This document shows, piece by piece, positions 1 to 7,857 of a DNA stretch of 64,000 bases. Position 1 is the first letter of the stretch; each line of letters opens with the position of its first letter. Made by a program: the position numbers and the translations under genes. The notes beneath the pieces were generated by a model. It did not search any database and was not told the DNA's origin. It saw only the letters and a list, made by a program, of their open reading frames with translations. Source of the DNA: Maribacter sp. HTCC2170 (GTDB taxonomy: Bacteria > Bacteroidota > Bacteroidia > Flavobacteriales > Flavobacteriaceae); contig NC_014472.1 in the NCBI RefSeq assembly GCF_000153165.2, positions 1,981,501-2,045,500 on the forward strand. The letters are read 5' to 3'.

Positions 1-30
1 GAAAAAGAAGATTTAGGTTGTTTTTATTGA
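1..30 (+). other. Possible 3' end of an upstream gene
   Basis: Frame 1 is open from the window edge for nine codons and stops with TGA at 28-30. In many flavobacteria a MerR-type regulator precedes crtI, so this could be its tail, but nine codons are too few to identify anything. The remaining bases up to the crtI start show no clear promoter or terminator. Confidence 0.2.
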
Positions 31-124
31 GTAACGGGCACTGGTATTGTGATAGGTATCAGTGCTTGTTATGTTTTTTTCTATTATTTTAATAGTTCAG
101 TATTTTTTCTTCAAATTATTACAA

Positions 125-1588
125 ATGAACAATAAAAAGATCATCATAATTGGTTCTGGATTTTCGTCCCTTGCAGCCAGTTGCTATTTGGCTAAGGCAG
201 GTTTTGGGGTCCAAATTTTTGAGAAGAATCCAGAGATTGGCGGAAGGGCCCGTCAAAAAAAGAGAGATGGTTTTGTGTTTGACATTGGCCCAACTTTTTA
301 TTGGATGCCAGATGTCTTTGAAAGCTTCTTCAGTGATTTTGATAAAAAACCGAGTGACTATTATCAATTAAAAAAATTAGACCCTGCCTATCAAGTATAT
401 TTTGGGGTTAAAGATTCAATTAAAGTATCAGGTTCTATAGAGGAAACAATGAACACCTTTGAAACAATTGAACCTGGAAGCAAGAAAGCTTTACGCAGGT
501 TTTTATCAAAGGCGGGCAAGAATTATAAAATTGCCATTAAGGATCTAGTATATAAACCAGCAGAAAGTATCTTGGAGATTATCACTCCAACCACCATGCT
601 AAAGATTACTGATTTTTTCAGAACGATAAAAAAACAGGTGGCTTCTTACGTAAAAGATGAAAAGCTTAGAAAAATAATGGAGTTTCCAGTACTTTTTTTA
701 GGTGCAAAACCAGGAAATACCCCTTCTTTTTACAATTTCATGAACTATGCTGATTTTGAACTGGGGACTTGGCACCCCATGGGAGGCATGTATGAAGTGG
801 TTGAGGCGATGACGAATTTGGCTTTGGAATTAGGAGTTGAAATCGTGACAGACTCTCCTGTTCAATCTATTCGTACAACTGATAACAATGTTGAAGGTAT
901 ACAAGTAGGTGATAAGTTTTATTCCTGTGATATCCTGTTAAGTGGAGCTGATTATCACCATACAGAATCACTTTTACCTGTTAATAGAAGACAGTATAAA
1001 GAAAGTTATTGGAGTAAAAAGATTTTTGCCCCATCAGCATTGCTCTTTTTCGTTGGCTTCAAAAAGAAGTTAAAAAATGTTTCGCACCACACCTTGTTTT
1101 TTGATACCGATTTTGATGCGCATGCCAAAACCATATATGATACTAAAGAATGGTCAGAGGACCCATTGTTCTACGCAAGTTTTCCTAGCCTGACGGATAA
1201 TGAAAGTGCCCCGGAGGGAAAAGAGGCAGGTATCTTCTTGATACCCATAGCACCGGATCTGGAGGATAACCCGACTATACGTGAGAAGTATTTTAATCAG
1301 ATAATTCAAAGAATGGAGGATTTAACTGAGCAAAATTTACACGCTATGGTTGAGTTTAAAGAATCTTATTGCGTAAATGATTTTAAATCGGACTATAATT
1401 CTTACAAGGGTAATGCCTATGGTTTGGCAAATACACTAACACAGACACATATTCTGCGCCCTAGATTGAGAAGTAAGAAAGTTGATAATTTATTTTTTTG
1501 CGGACAATTGACAGTACCAGGTCCAGGGGTTCCCCCATCCTTGATTTCAGGGAAAATAGTCAGCGAATTAATTTCAAAATATTATTAA
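125..1588 (+). CDS. crtI: Phytoene desaturase (CrtI family)
   Basis: FAD-dependent desaturase that converts phytoene stepwise to lycopene at the membrane, in carotenoid synthesis. I chose ATG at 125, giving 487 aa, the usual CrtI length; an upstream GTG at 62 would add 21 hydrophobic residues unlike the family. The N-terminal dinucleotide fold is visible (IIIIGSGFSS, residues 6-15), followed by FEKNPEIGGRA. The C-terminal FAD-contact region is also intact (CGQLTVPGPGVPPSLISG). The gene is followed after 1 nt by crtB, so the two are almost certainly co-transcribed and translationally linked. No geranylgeranyl diphosphate synthase (crtE) lies in the window, so the precursor must come from elsewhere. 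A related diapophytoene or ketolase-type activity cannot be excluded from sequence alone, but the crtB, crtZ and cyclase partners favour C40 phytoene desaturation. Confidence 0.93.
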   Translation: MNNKKIIIIGSGFSSLAASCYLAKAGFGVQIFEKNPEIGGRARQKKRDGFVFDIGPTFYWMPDVFESFFSDFDKKPSDYYQLKKLDPAYQVYFGVKDSIKVSGSIEETMNTFETIEPGSKKALRRFLSKAGKNYKIAIKDLVYKPAESILEIITPTTMLKITDFFRTIKKQVASYVKDEKLRKIMEFPVLFLGAKPGNTPSFYNFMNYADFELGTWHPMGGMYEVVEAMTNLALELGVEIVTDSPVQSIRTTDNNVEGIQVGDKFYSCDILLSGADYHHTESLLPVNRRQYKESYWSKKIFAPSALLFFVGFKKKLKNVSHHTLFFDTDFDAHAKTIYDTKEWSEDPLFYASFPSLTDNESAPEGKEAGIFLIPIAPDLEDNPTIREKYFNQIIQRMEDLTEQNLHAMVEFKESYCVNDFKSDYNSYKGNAYGLANTLTQTHILRPRLRSKKVDNLFFCGQLTVPGPGVPPSLISGKIVSELISKYY

Positions 1589-1589
1589 A

Positions 1590-2426
1590 ATGAAAAAGCT
1601 TTTTGATGATTCCAGTTACAGTTGTAGCAAGTTGGTGACAAATACATATAGCACTTCATTTTCCTCCGGGATAAAGATGTTCGCCCCATCTATAAGGCCT
1701 GCGATTTATGCGATTTATGGATTTGTACGGTACGCTGACGAAATTGTGGATACATTTAATGAATACGATCAGGAGTTGCTTTTTAATGAGTTCAAGGAAG
1801 ATTATAATAAAGCAATTGAAAGAAGAATAAGTCTTAACCCCATTCTAAATGCATTTCAGGAAATTGTACATAATTATGATTTACACCCATATGTAGAAGA
1901 TTTTCTTGGGAGTATGGAAAGTGACTTGTACAAAAAGGAATATAGTTCCAAACAGGATTTTGTTAAATATATTTATGGATCTGCTGATGTTGTAGGGTTA
2001 ATGTGCTTAAGAGTATTTGTAAATAATGATGATGATGCTTTTAATGCATTAAAAAATTCGGCCATGCGATTGGGCTCTGCCTTTCAGAAAATAAACTTTT
2101 TAAGGGATATCAAGGATGATACAGAGAATTTAGGACGCTCTTATTTCCCAAATTTGTACAACGGGGAGCTTACCAACGAGAATAAATTTGAAATAATAAA
2201 AGACATTGAGGAAGATTTGAAACATGCAAGAAAAGGTATTATACAATTACCATTGGAAGCAAAATTAGGAGTGTATTTGGCATACAGATATTTTGATAGG
2301 CTATTAAGAAAACTAAAACGTTTGGATTGTGATAGAATAATGAATGAAAGAATTCGCATATCGGATCCAATGAAATTGGTACTGCTAACCAGAACGTATG
2401 TACGATATAAGATTAATCATATTTAA
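1590..2426 (+). CDS. crtB: Phytoene synthase
   Basis: Head-to-head condensation of two GGPP molecules to phytoene, the first committed step of carotenoid synthesis. The 278-aa product has both Asp-rich metal-diphosphate motifs of the squalene/phytoene synthase family: DEIVD in the segment YGFVRYADEIVDTF near residue 50, and DIKDD in QKINFLRDIKDD near residue 170. The start codon lies 1 nt after the crtI stop. Length and motifs fit a complete bacterial CrtB. Order crtI-crtB is the common one in Bacteroidota. Confidence 0.94.
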   Translation: MKKLFDDSSYSCSKLVTNTYSTSFSSGIKMFAPSIRPAIYAIYGFVRYADEIVDTFNEYDQELLFNEFKEDYNKAIERRISLNPILNAFQEIVHNYDLHPYVEDFLGSMESDLYKKEYSSKQDFVKYIYGSADVVGLMCLRVFVNNDDDAFNALKNSAMRLGSAFQKINFLRDIKDDTENLGRSYFPNLYNGELTNENKFEIIKDIEEDLKHARKGIIQLPLEAKLGVYLAYRYFDRLLRKLKRLDCDRIMNERIRISDPMKLVLLTRTYVRYKINHI

Positions 2427-2487
2427 TTGTTCGTATTGCAGTAACTTAGTCTATTATATTGCTTGATAAATTAAACAGAAGGGTATT

Positions 2488-2943
2488 ATGGAAATATTAG
2501 CATACATCTTGACCACGCTTTTTACTTTTATTATCATGGAAGGTGTTACCTGGTGCACGCATAAATATGTAATGCATGGTTTTGGGTGGTATTTACATGA
2601 AGATCACCATCAGCCGGGGTATCCTCATAAATTTGAAAAGAACGATGCGTTTTTTGTTGTTTTTGCAGTCCCAAGTATTCTTTTGTTCTACTATGGTATA
2701 AGACCAGAGTTAAATTATATGTTCTTTATAGGGTTGGGTATCCTATGCTACGGTATTGCATATTTTATGGTCCATGATGTGTTGATTCATAGACGCTTTA
2801 AATGGTTAGACAATGTAAACAACAGGTACTTACGTGGATTGCGTAAGGGTCATAAGATTCACCATAAGCATTTAGACAAACCGGATGGTGAATGTTTCGG
2901 AATGTTATTTGTGCCGCTTAAATATTTTAAAGAAATAAGGTGA
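2488..2943 (+). CDS. crtZ: Beta-carotene hydroxylase (CrtZ type)
   Basis: Di-iron membrane hydroxylase of the fatty-acid hydroxylase superfamily that adds 3-hydroxyl groups to beta-ionone rings, giving cryptoxanthin and zeaxanthin. The 151-aa protein has the full set of histidine clusters: HKYVMH (H25, H30), HEDHH (H37-H41), then HDVLIH and HKIHHKH in the C-terminal half, between hydrophobic helices. It lies 61 bp after crtB and its TGA stop overlaps the GTG start of the cyclase gene (GTGA). Length is at the short end but normal for bacterial CrtZ. Confidence 0.92.
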   Translation: MEILAYILTTLFTFIIMEGVTWCTHKYVMHGFGWYLHEDHHQPGYPHKFEKNDAFFVVFAVPSILLFYYGIRPELNYMFFIGLGILCYGIAYFMVHDVLIHRRFKWLDNVNNRYLRGLRKGHKIHHKHLDKPDGECFGMLFVPLKYFKEIR

Positions 2944-3635
2944 ATCATTATCTATATTTATTTTTAAACTTAGCAAGCCTAAGTATACCCTTGTTCTACA
3001 GTATTTTCGAAAGAAAGTTTCACTTCATCCAATATTTTAAGGCTGCTTTCATCAGTATTCTTTTGGTGTCTGTTCCATTTTTGGTTTGGGACGGTATTTT
3101 TACGTCAAATGGTATTTGGGGATTCAACCCTGAATATTATTTAGGAGTAAAAATTATCGGAATGCCTTTCGAAGAATGGATGTTCTTTTTTTGTATTCCA
3201 TATGCTTGTTTATTTACACATGAGGTGCTAAAGTATTATTTGCCAAATTTTAAACTGTCAAGATTTATAACATTGATGATTAGTTTTTCATTGGTTCTTA
3301 TTACTGGAATTTTGTTCATGCTGAACTTTGGCAAATGGTATACAACCATAAACTTTGCACTGTTTGTTTTACTGATTTTGTACGGATTAAAATATCACGT
3401 ACGAACGCTGCAAGAATACTATCCTAGCTTTTTGGTGATATTGGTTCCATTCTTAATTGTAAATGGAGTTTTAACAGGAAGTTTTATTGATGAGCCGGTG
3501 GTTTGGTATGATAACAGTGAAAATTTAGGAATTAGGATATTCACTATTCCGGTTGAAGATATTTTTTATGCATTTGTCATGTTATTTTCAATTCAATTGA
3601 TTTTTAACACTTTAAAGAAAAAGTATTATGCTTAA
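2940..3635 (+). CDS. Lycopene beta-cyclase, fused CrtYc/CrtYd type
   Basis: Polytopic membrane cyclase expected to turn lycopene into beta-carotene. The 231-aa protein consists of two similar halves, each with an acidic signature of lycopene cyclase domains: PFEEW at residues 76-80 and PVED at 204-207. This is the fused form of the heterodimeric CrtYc/CrtYd cyclases known from actinobacteria, archaea and Bacteroidota, and is unrelated to the FAD-dependent CrtY. Translation begins at a GTG that overlaps the crtZ stop codon. Its own stop overlaps the tspO start by 8 bp. That it makes beta rather than epsilon rings is inferred from the neighbouring crtZ. Confidence 0.88.
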   Translation: MNHYLYLFLNLASLSIPLFYSIFERKFHFIQYFKAAFISILLVSVPFLVWDGIFTSNGIWGFNPEYYLGVKIIGMPFEEWMFFFCIPYACLFTHEVLKYYLPNFKLSRFITLMISFSLVLITGILFMLNFGKWYTTINFALFVLLILYGLKYHVRTLQEYYPSFLVILVPFLIVNGVLTGSFIDEPVVWYDNSENLGIRIFTIPVEDIFYAFVMLFSIQLIFNTLKKKYYA

Positions 3636-4104
3636 TAATAGAGCTATTAGATTTATTGTTTTTCTGTTTTTTAATTTTTTGGCTCTGGGTTGTGGAGTTT
3701 TATTAATGAACAATGGTCCTCAAACTGATTGGTACACCTCTTTAAATCAAGCTCCATGGACACCGGCAAATTGGGTGTTTGGTGCTGCATGGTCAACCAT
3801 AATGTTGTGCTTCTCTTTTTACATGACAAAAATTAGTTTTTTATACACTTTTTTAGACAAAAAGATACTTGCACTATATAGTATTCAATGGGTTTTAAAT
3901 GTTAGCTGGAACTTCTTTTTCTTTAATCAACATTTAGTATTAATTGGCTTGATTGTAATTACTATGTTGTGGTTACTTATTGGTTATTTCACTTTTGAAC
4001 ACCTTAAAAAGGTAAAATTTTACACCTTGTTGATTATTCCGTATTTGGTCTGGATGACTATCGCCACAAGTCTAAACGCTTATATATTTCTTTATAACCA
4101 ATAA
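3628..4104 (+). CDS. tspO: TspO/MBR family protein
   Basis: Five-helix tryptophan-rich membrane protein of the TspO/peripheral benzodiazepine receptor family, which binds porphyrins and is linked to oxidative or light stress. The 158-aa product has the family hallmark QAPWTPANWVFGAAWS and further Trp-rich helices (QWVLNVSWNFFFF, YLVWMTIATSLN). The start overlaps the end of the cyclase gene by 8 bp, so this is the last gene of the carotenoid operon. Family knowledge links TspO to regulation of pigment genes in Rhodobacter; any such role here is inference. The gene ends 2 bp before the convergent AlkD-like gene and no terminator hairpin is visible. Confidence 0.9.
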   Translation: MLNNRAIRFIVFLFFNFLALGCGVLLMNNGPQTDWYTSLNQAPWTPANWVFGAAWSTIMLCFSFYMTKISFLYTFLDKKILALYSIQWVLNVSWNFFFFNQHLVLIGLIVITMLWLLIGYFTFEHLKKVKFYTLLIIPYLVWMTIATSLNAYIFLYNQ

Positions 4105-4106
4105 TC

Positions 4107-4772
4107 TCAAAGTAACCTTAATGCTTCTCTTTTGCTTAAGGGAGCTAATTTGTGGTTTGATACAAACTTAACTACCCATTTGGGATTGGTTCTGCTATAT
4201 TCACGTAATACCCATCCGATAGCCTTGTTTATAAAAAATTCATTCGAACCTAGCAGAAGGTTGATAATCTGGGATAGCCTTTGCGTATCCATTTTATCCT
4301 TGCTTTTAAGCTGGTATAACAAACAACAGCGTTGTAACCACATATTGCCAGATGCCAACCATTTTTCTATAATAGGTTTCAATTGTTCCGGAAACATATC
4401 AAAATATGGACCTATCAACTTTACTGCGATATAGTCCACCGTATCCCACCACGATTTATGGGTAACCATGAATTCCAATAGGGCAATATCACTTTTTACA
4501 AACTGTTTTTTGTATTTGTGCACTAATTCTTGCCCTATGAATTGATATTCCCGTTCAGGTTTATTCCATAAGGTTTTAATGATTAATTGCAATTCGGATT
4601 TTGGGGGAAGAAAATCTTTGGCAAGAAAAGGTTTTTGTATTTCGCGGCGTACTGGAGTTTTTATGCCATAGAATTCGAACTGGTTTCGCATATAGGCCTT
4701 TTGTTCTTCAGCGATTTTGGCATTGGAATTACGCTTAAGTTCAAGTTCTAATGTTTGTATGTATTCGTTCAT
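4107..4772 (-). CDS. AlkD-like DNA alkylation repair protein
   Basis: HEAT-repeat DNA glycosylase family (DNA_alkylation) that removes N3- and N7-alkylated purines. I placed the start at the ATG at 4772 (221 aa), which lies 1 nt after the tag stop and is preceded by AAGGAGG; a longer frame up to 4865 would overlap tag. Residues matching the B. cereus AlkD active site appear in order: SWWDTVD (Trp and Asp), WLQRC (Arg), and the Trp of AIGWVLREYSRTNP. The rest is a succession of helical repeats without signal or membrane segment. Co-transcription with tag makes this a two-glycosylase alkylation-repair unit. Confidence 0.85.
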   Translation of the reverse strand: MNEYIQTLELELKRNSNAKIAEEQKAYMRNQFEFYGIKTPVRREIQKPFLAKDFLPPKSELQLIIKTLWNKPEREYQFIGQELVHKYKKQFVKSDIALLEFMVTHKSWWDTVDYIAVKLIGPYFDMFPEQLKPIIEKWLASGNMWLQRCCLLYQLKSKDKMDTQRLSQIINLLLGSNEFFINKAIGWVLREYSRTNPKWVVKFVSNHKLAPLSKREALRLL

Positions 4773-4773
4773 T

Positions 4774-5337
4774 TTAAACCTCCTTATACCTAAAACAACT
4801 TTTCTCATGATCGTTGACCATACCAATGGCTTGCATAAAAGCATAGACCACGGTACTACCAACAAATTTGAATCCTCGCTTTTTCAAGTCTTTACTAATC
4901 TTATCGGATAAGGGAGTATTTGCCGGGCCTTCCTTATAATCCAATAAGGAGTTTTTAATGGGTTTGTTATTTACAAATCCCCAAATGTAATTGCTAAAAC
5001 TCCCAAATTCTTCCTGTATTTTCATAAAGGACTGGGCATTGCTAATGGCCGAATGTACTTTAAGTTTGTTCCTGATGATTCCTGCATCATTCAATAAGGC
5101 TTCAATCTTAGCATCACCATAAGTAGCGATTTTTTTATAATCAAAATGGTTAAAAGCTTTCCTGAAATTCTCTCGTTTTCGAAGAATGGTTATCCAGCTT
5201 AAACCAGCTTGAAAAGTTTCCAAAATCAGAAACTCGAACAAGGTTTCATCATCCTTTACGGGAACGCCCCATTCCAAATCGTGATAAGCCTCATACAGGT
5301 CATTACCTAAACACCAACCACATTTATGTTTTTCCAT
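4774..5337 (-). CDS. tag: DNA-3-methyladenine glycosylase I
   Basis: Excises 3-methyladenine from DNA to start base excision repair. The 187-aa protein shows the Tag zinc site split between both ends: Cys and His in KCGWCLGNDLYEAYHDLEWG at the N-terminus and the H-x3-C pair in NDHEKSC at the C-terminus. The core LILETFQAGLSWITILRKRE is highly typical, and length matches the family. It is the first gene of a two-gene minus-strand operon with the AlkD-like gene directly downstream. Confidence 0.93.
   Translation of the reverse strand: MEKHKCGWCLGNDLYEAYHDLEWGVPVKDDETLFEFLILETFQAGLSWITILRKRENFRKAFNHFDYKKIATYGDAKIEALLNDAGIIRNKLKVHSAISNAQSFMKIQEEFGSFSNYIWGFVNNKPIKNSLLDYKEGPANTPLSDKISKDLKKRGFKFVGSTVVYAFMQAIGMVNDHEKSCFRYKEV
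4777..4783 (-). promoter_or_regulatory. Strong Shine-Dalgarno before the AlkD-like gene
   Basis: The minus strand reads AAGGAGG 4 nt before the tag stop region and a few bases ahead of the ATG at 4772. Such sequences are rare in this window. Here it falls inside the last codons of tag (Lys-Glu), so coding need could also explain it. It supports the start chosen for the AlkD-like gene. Confidence 0.5.
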
Positions 5338-5498
5338 TATTCATTTTATGATTTAAAGATATAGATAAATACAATTCCAAGATATTGAGTATTCTACTAT
5401 TGGATAGTTGATTTATGAAACGAGACTTTATGGGATGATGTTCGGTGGAAATCTGTTAGTTTAAATTCAAAAATATGGTAGTATAACTTTTATTAAAA

Positions 5499-5533
5499 AT
5501 AGTTAAACTATTATATATTGATAGTAATACTAT
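5499..5533 (+). promoter_or_regulatory. Tandem palindromic operator upstream of the TetR gene
   Basis: Two perfect 13-bp palindromes, ATAGTTAAACTAT (5499-5511) and ATAGTAATACTAT (5521-5533), share 11 of 13 bases and have centres exactly 22 bp apart, two helical turns. A weaker copy may lie at 5478-5490. The downstream palindrome directly abuts the putative -7 box at 5534. The arrangement fits cooperative binding by two TetR dimers on one DNA face and autorepression, which is inference. Confidence 0.65.
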
Positions 5534-5541
5534 TATATTTG
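5534..5541 (+). promoter_or_regulatory. Putative -7 promoter box (TATATTTG)
   Basis: Exact match to the Bacteroidota -7 consensus TAnnTTTG, ending 22 nt before the tetR start and touching the second operator palindrome. No convincing -33 TTTG element is visible at the expected distance. Confidence 0.55.
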
Positions 5542-5563
5542 TAACGAACAAAACAAATGACCA

Positions 5564-6238
5564 ATGGAACGCCTGCTACAATCTGTTAAAATAAACATCA
5601 ATGAAAAAATCTTTCTGAAAGATCCAGAATCCTCTGATTTGGGAAAAAGTATAGTCGAGGAAAGTATTCTTATGATTCATAAAATGGGTTTCGAAAGTTT
5701 CACCTTTAAAAAGCTAGGTATTAAGATAGGGTCTAACGAAAGTTCTATCTACCGTTATTTTGAAAACAAGCACAAATTGTTGTTATACTTAACTTCCTGG
5801 TATTGGGGTTGGTTGGAATATCAATTGGTATTTGCAACCAATAGTATTAGTGACCATGCCGAAAAACTAAAAAGGACCATCGAGATTGTTACAAAGACCA
5901 CCGAAGAAGATTCTGCCTTTTCACATATTAATGAAGTGCTACTCAATAAAATCGTAATCAATGAATATTCAAAATCATATTTGACAAAAGAGGTGGACAC
6001 AGAGAACAAAGCGGGTTATTTTGTGATTTATAAAAGATTGGTCAATCGTATTAGGGATATGATATCTGCTCTGGATTCTGAATATGAGTATCCATCAAGT
6101 CTTGCGAGTACAATTTTGGAAGGATCCCTGCACCAATATTTCCTTAAAGATCATTTCCCTTCTATGACCGACTGTCATAAGGACAGTGGCCCAACAAATT
6201 ACTTTCTTAATCTAGTTTTCAATTTACTCAAATCATAG
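5564..6238 (+). CDS. TetR/AcrR family transcriptional regulator
   Basis: DNA-binding repressor family. The 224-aa protein has a helix-turn-helix at about residues 48-68 (FKKLGIKIGSNESSIYRYF), preceded by the usual first helix and a roughly 25-residue N-terminal extension. The C-terminal ligand domain is not recognisable at subfamily level. It is followed after 5 bp by a YitT-family membrane protein gene, which it probably controls together with itself through the palindromes at 5499-5533. The ligand is unknown. There is no sign of frame disruption. Confidence 0.88.
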   Translation: MERLLQSVKININEKIFLKDPESSDLGKSIVEESILMIHKMGFESFTFKKLGIKIGSNESSIYRYFENKHKLLLYLTSWYWGWLEYQLVFATNSISDHAEKLKRTIEIVTKTTEEDSAFSHINEVLLNKIVINEYSKSYLTKEVDTENKAGYFVIYKRLVNRIRDMISALDSEYEYPSSLASTILEGSLHQYFLKDHFPSMTDCHKDSGPTNYFLNLVFNLLKS

Positions 6239-6243
6239 ACCGT

Positions 6244-7134
6244 ATGGCTAAAACTATTATGACCTCAGATGCAAAGGCGCGCACAAATTATAAACTTATT
6301 TTCAAGGATATTTTTTTTATCGTTTCCGGGATATTTACCGCAGCGTTTGGACTTGAAAGTTTTTTGTTCCCAAATCGTTTTATCGATGGTGGGGCAACTG
6401 GTATTTCTTTATTAGTCGCAGAGGTGAGCAATTTACCCCTTTCATTACTCATTATATTGGTGAATATTCCTTTTATAATCCTCGGGTTTCGAGTAATTGG
6501 CCGCACTTTTGCTCTAAAGGCAACATTTGCGATTTTAGGATTGGCATTGGTTTTGGCCACTGTGAACTTTCCGGAAATCACCCAGGACAAGCTATTGGTC
6601 GCTGTTTTTGGAGGATTTTTTTTGGGTGCAGGAATAGGTTTGTCGGTTAGGGGAGGTAGTGTTTTGGATGGGACTGAGGTTTTGGCGATTTTTCTAAGTC
6701 GAAAACTGGGTACCACTATTGGGGACATTATTATTTTGGTCAATATAATGGTCTTCTTGGCCGCGGCCTATCTCCTATCCATAGAGACTGCTTTATATTC
6801 AATGCTTACCTATTTGGCCGCCTCAAAAACACTTGATTTTGTGATAGAAGGTATTGAAGAGTACACGGGAGTTACCATAATATCCGATTTCAGTAATGAT
6901 ATTCGATTAATGATCATAAATAAATTAGGTCGCGGTGTTACTATATATGATGCAAAGGGTGGTTATGTTGAGAATGGCAAGCATAATGAGTATGACGTAC
7001 TCTTTACGGTAATTACCAGGTTGGAAATTCGTAAACTGAATATCGAGATTTCCAAAATTGATCCTAAAGCTTTTGTGGTGATGAACAAAATCAATGATAC
7101 TCGAGGGGGAATGATAAAAAAGAGAGTATTGTAA
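6244..7134 (+). CDS. YitT family membrane protein (DUF2179 C-terminus)
   Basis: Conserved membrane protein of unknown biochemical role. The 296-aa product has about five or six hydrophobic helices in residues 20-200 (for example DIFFIVSGIFTAAFGLESFL and DIIILVNIMVFLAAAYLLSI), and then a soluble C-terminal domain of DUF2179 type (GRGVTIYDAKGGYVENG, through IDPKAFVVMNKINDTRGG). It lies 5 bp after the TetR gene and is almost certainly in its transcript. Family members are often annotated as putative transporters without direct proof, so I do not assign a substrate. Confidence 0.87.
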   Translation: MAKTIMTSDAKARTNYKLIFKDIFFIVSGIFTAAFGLESFLFPNRFIDGGATGISLLVAEVSNLPLSLLIILVNIPFIILGFRVIGRTFALKATFAILGLALVLATVNFPEITQDKLLVAVFGGFFLGAGIGLSVRGGSVLDGTEVLAIFLSRKLGTTIGDIIILVNIMVFLAAAYLLSIETALYSMLTYLAASKTLDFVIEGIEEYTGVTIISDFSNDIRLMIINKLGRGVTIYDAKGGYVENGKHNEYDVLFTVITRLEIRKLNIEISKIDPKAFVVMNKINDTRGGMIKKRVL

Positions 7135-7169
7135 GGTTTTGTGAAAAACACCTACATATGTCACCAATG

Positions 7170-7198
7170 TTACCAATAAATAAATGATTCATTGGTAA
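7170..7198 (+). promoter_or_regulatory. Inverted repeat overlapping the thioredoxin-like gene promoter
   Basis: TTACCAAT (7170-7177) and ATTGGTAA (7191-7198) form perfect 8-bp arms separated by 13 bp, with an additional ACCAAT at 7163-7168. The right arm overlaps the -7 box by 3 bp. This could be a repressor site. The preceding yitT stop is 36 bp upstream, so a hairpin ending that transcript is an alternative, but no T-tract follows. Confidence 0.45.
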
Positions 7199-7203
7199 CT
7201 TTG
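7196..7203 (+). promoter_or_regulatory. Putative -7 promoter box (TAACTTTG)
   Basis: Exact TAnnTTTG match ending 18 nt before the ATG of the thioredoxin-like gene. It supports starting that gene at 7222 rather than at the in-frame alternative at 7192, which would lie upstream of the expected transcript start. Confidence 0.6.
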
Positions 7204-7221
7204 CACTTCAAAATTACTAGT

Positions 7222-7857
7222 ATGAAAACTATCGTTTTAGAAGGTTTAGAGAGTACAACTGAAGAATTGGTCCAAAAAGGAACAAGAAAGGCCATGTCTT
7301 ATAAAGAATACAGGTTATTGGTCGATGATTTGGCCGCAGCCAAAAAATCAACGGGCCCAGAGCAAACAGAGACATTGACCGATTATACCCTTTTGAACCA
7401 AAGACGCATGAAGCGATTGGATAAGACTTTGAAAATTGGGGAGGAGATAGTGACAAAAATCAAGGGTTATGATAAAAAAGTTACTTGGTTGGTGTTGACA
7501 GAAAGTTGGTGTGGTGATGCTGCCCAAACAATGCCTATGATAAACAAAGTAGCCCAGTTGAACGATGATATTTCATTGAAGGTCATTTTACGTGATGAAA
7601 ATCTTGATATTATGAATCGTTTTCTAACCAATGGAGCCATGGCGATACCTAAATTGATCATGGTTGAGGATGGTTCAGGAAAGGTGGTTGGAGAATGGGG
7701 TTCGCGACCTAAAGTTGCCGCTAAAATGGTCATAGATTATAAAAATGAGCATGGTACTTTAACTCCAGAGTTTAAACAAGATTTACAAGTTTGGTATAAC
7801 AAGGATAAGGGGCAAAGTACTTTAGATGATTTGTTGGGGTTACTTTCCTTGAAATAA
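7222..7857 (+). CDS. Thioredoxin-family protein with single active-site cysteine
   Basis: Predicted cytoplasmic thioredoxin-fold protein, 211 aa from the ATG at 7222. The fold is indicated by VTWLVLTESWCGDAAQTMP (residues 87-105) and the cis-proline segment AIPKL later. The redox motif is W-C-G-D, so only Cys97 of a CxxC pair is present, which rules out classical dithiol exchange through this site. An N-terminal helical extension of about 85 residues precedes the domain and no signal peptide is visible. Similar flavobacterial proteins are annotated only as thioredoxin family; the substrate is unknown. The 3' end overlaps the convergent TonB-like gene by 18 bp. Confidence 0.8.
   Translation: MKTIVLEGLESTTEELVQKGTRKAMSYKEYRLLVDDLAAAKKSTGPEQTETLTDYTLLNQRRMKRLDKTLKIGEEIVTKIKGYDKKVTWLVLTESWCGDAAQTMPMINKVAQLNDDISLKVILRDENLDIMNRFLTNGAMAIPKLIMVEDGSGKVVGEWGSRPKVAAKMVIDYKNEHGTLTPEFKQDLQVWYNKDKGQSTLDDLLGLLSLK

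Noticed and set aside
6288-6743. 151-codon open frame opposite yitT
   Set aside because: Basic, repeat-poor composition typical of an antisense shadow; yitT is well supported.
7132-7157. AGGTTTT...ACACCT-like hairpin after yitT
   Set aside because: Arms are only 3-4 bp and no T-run follows, so no terminator is called.
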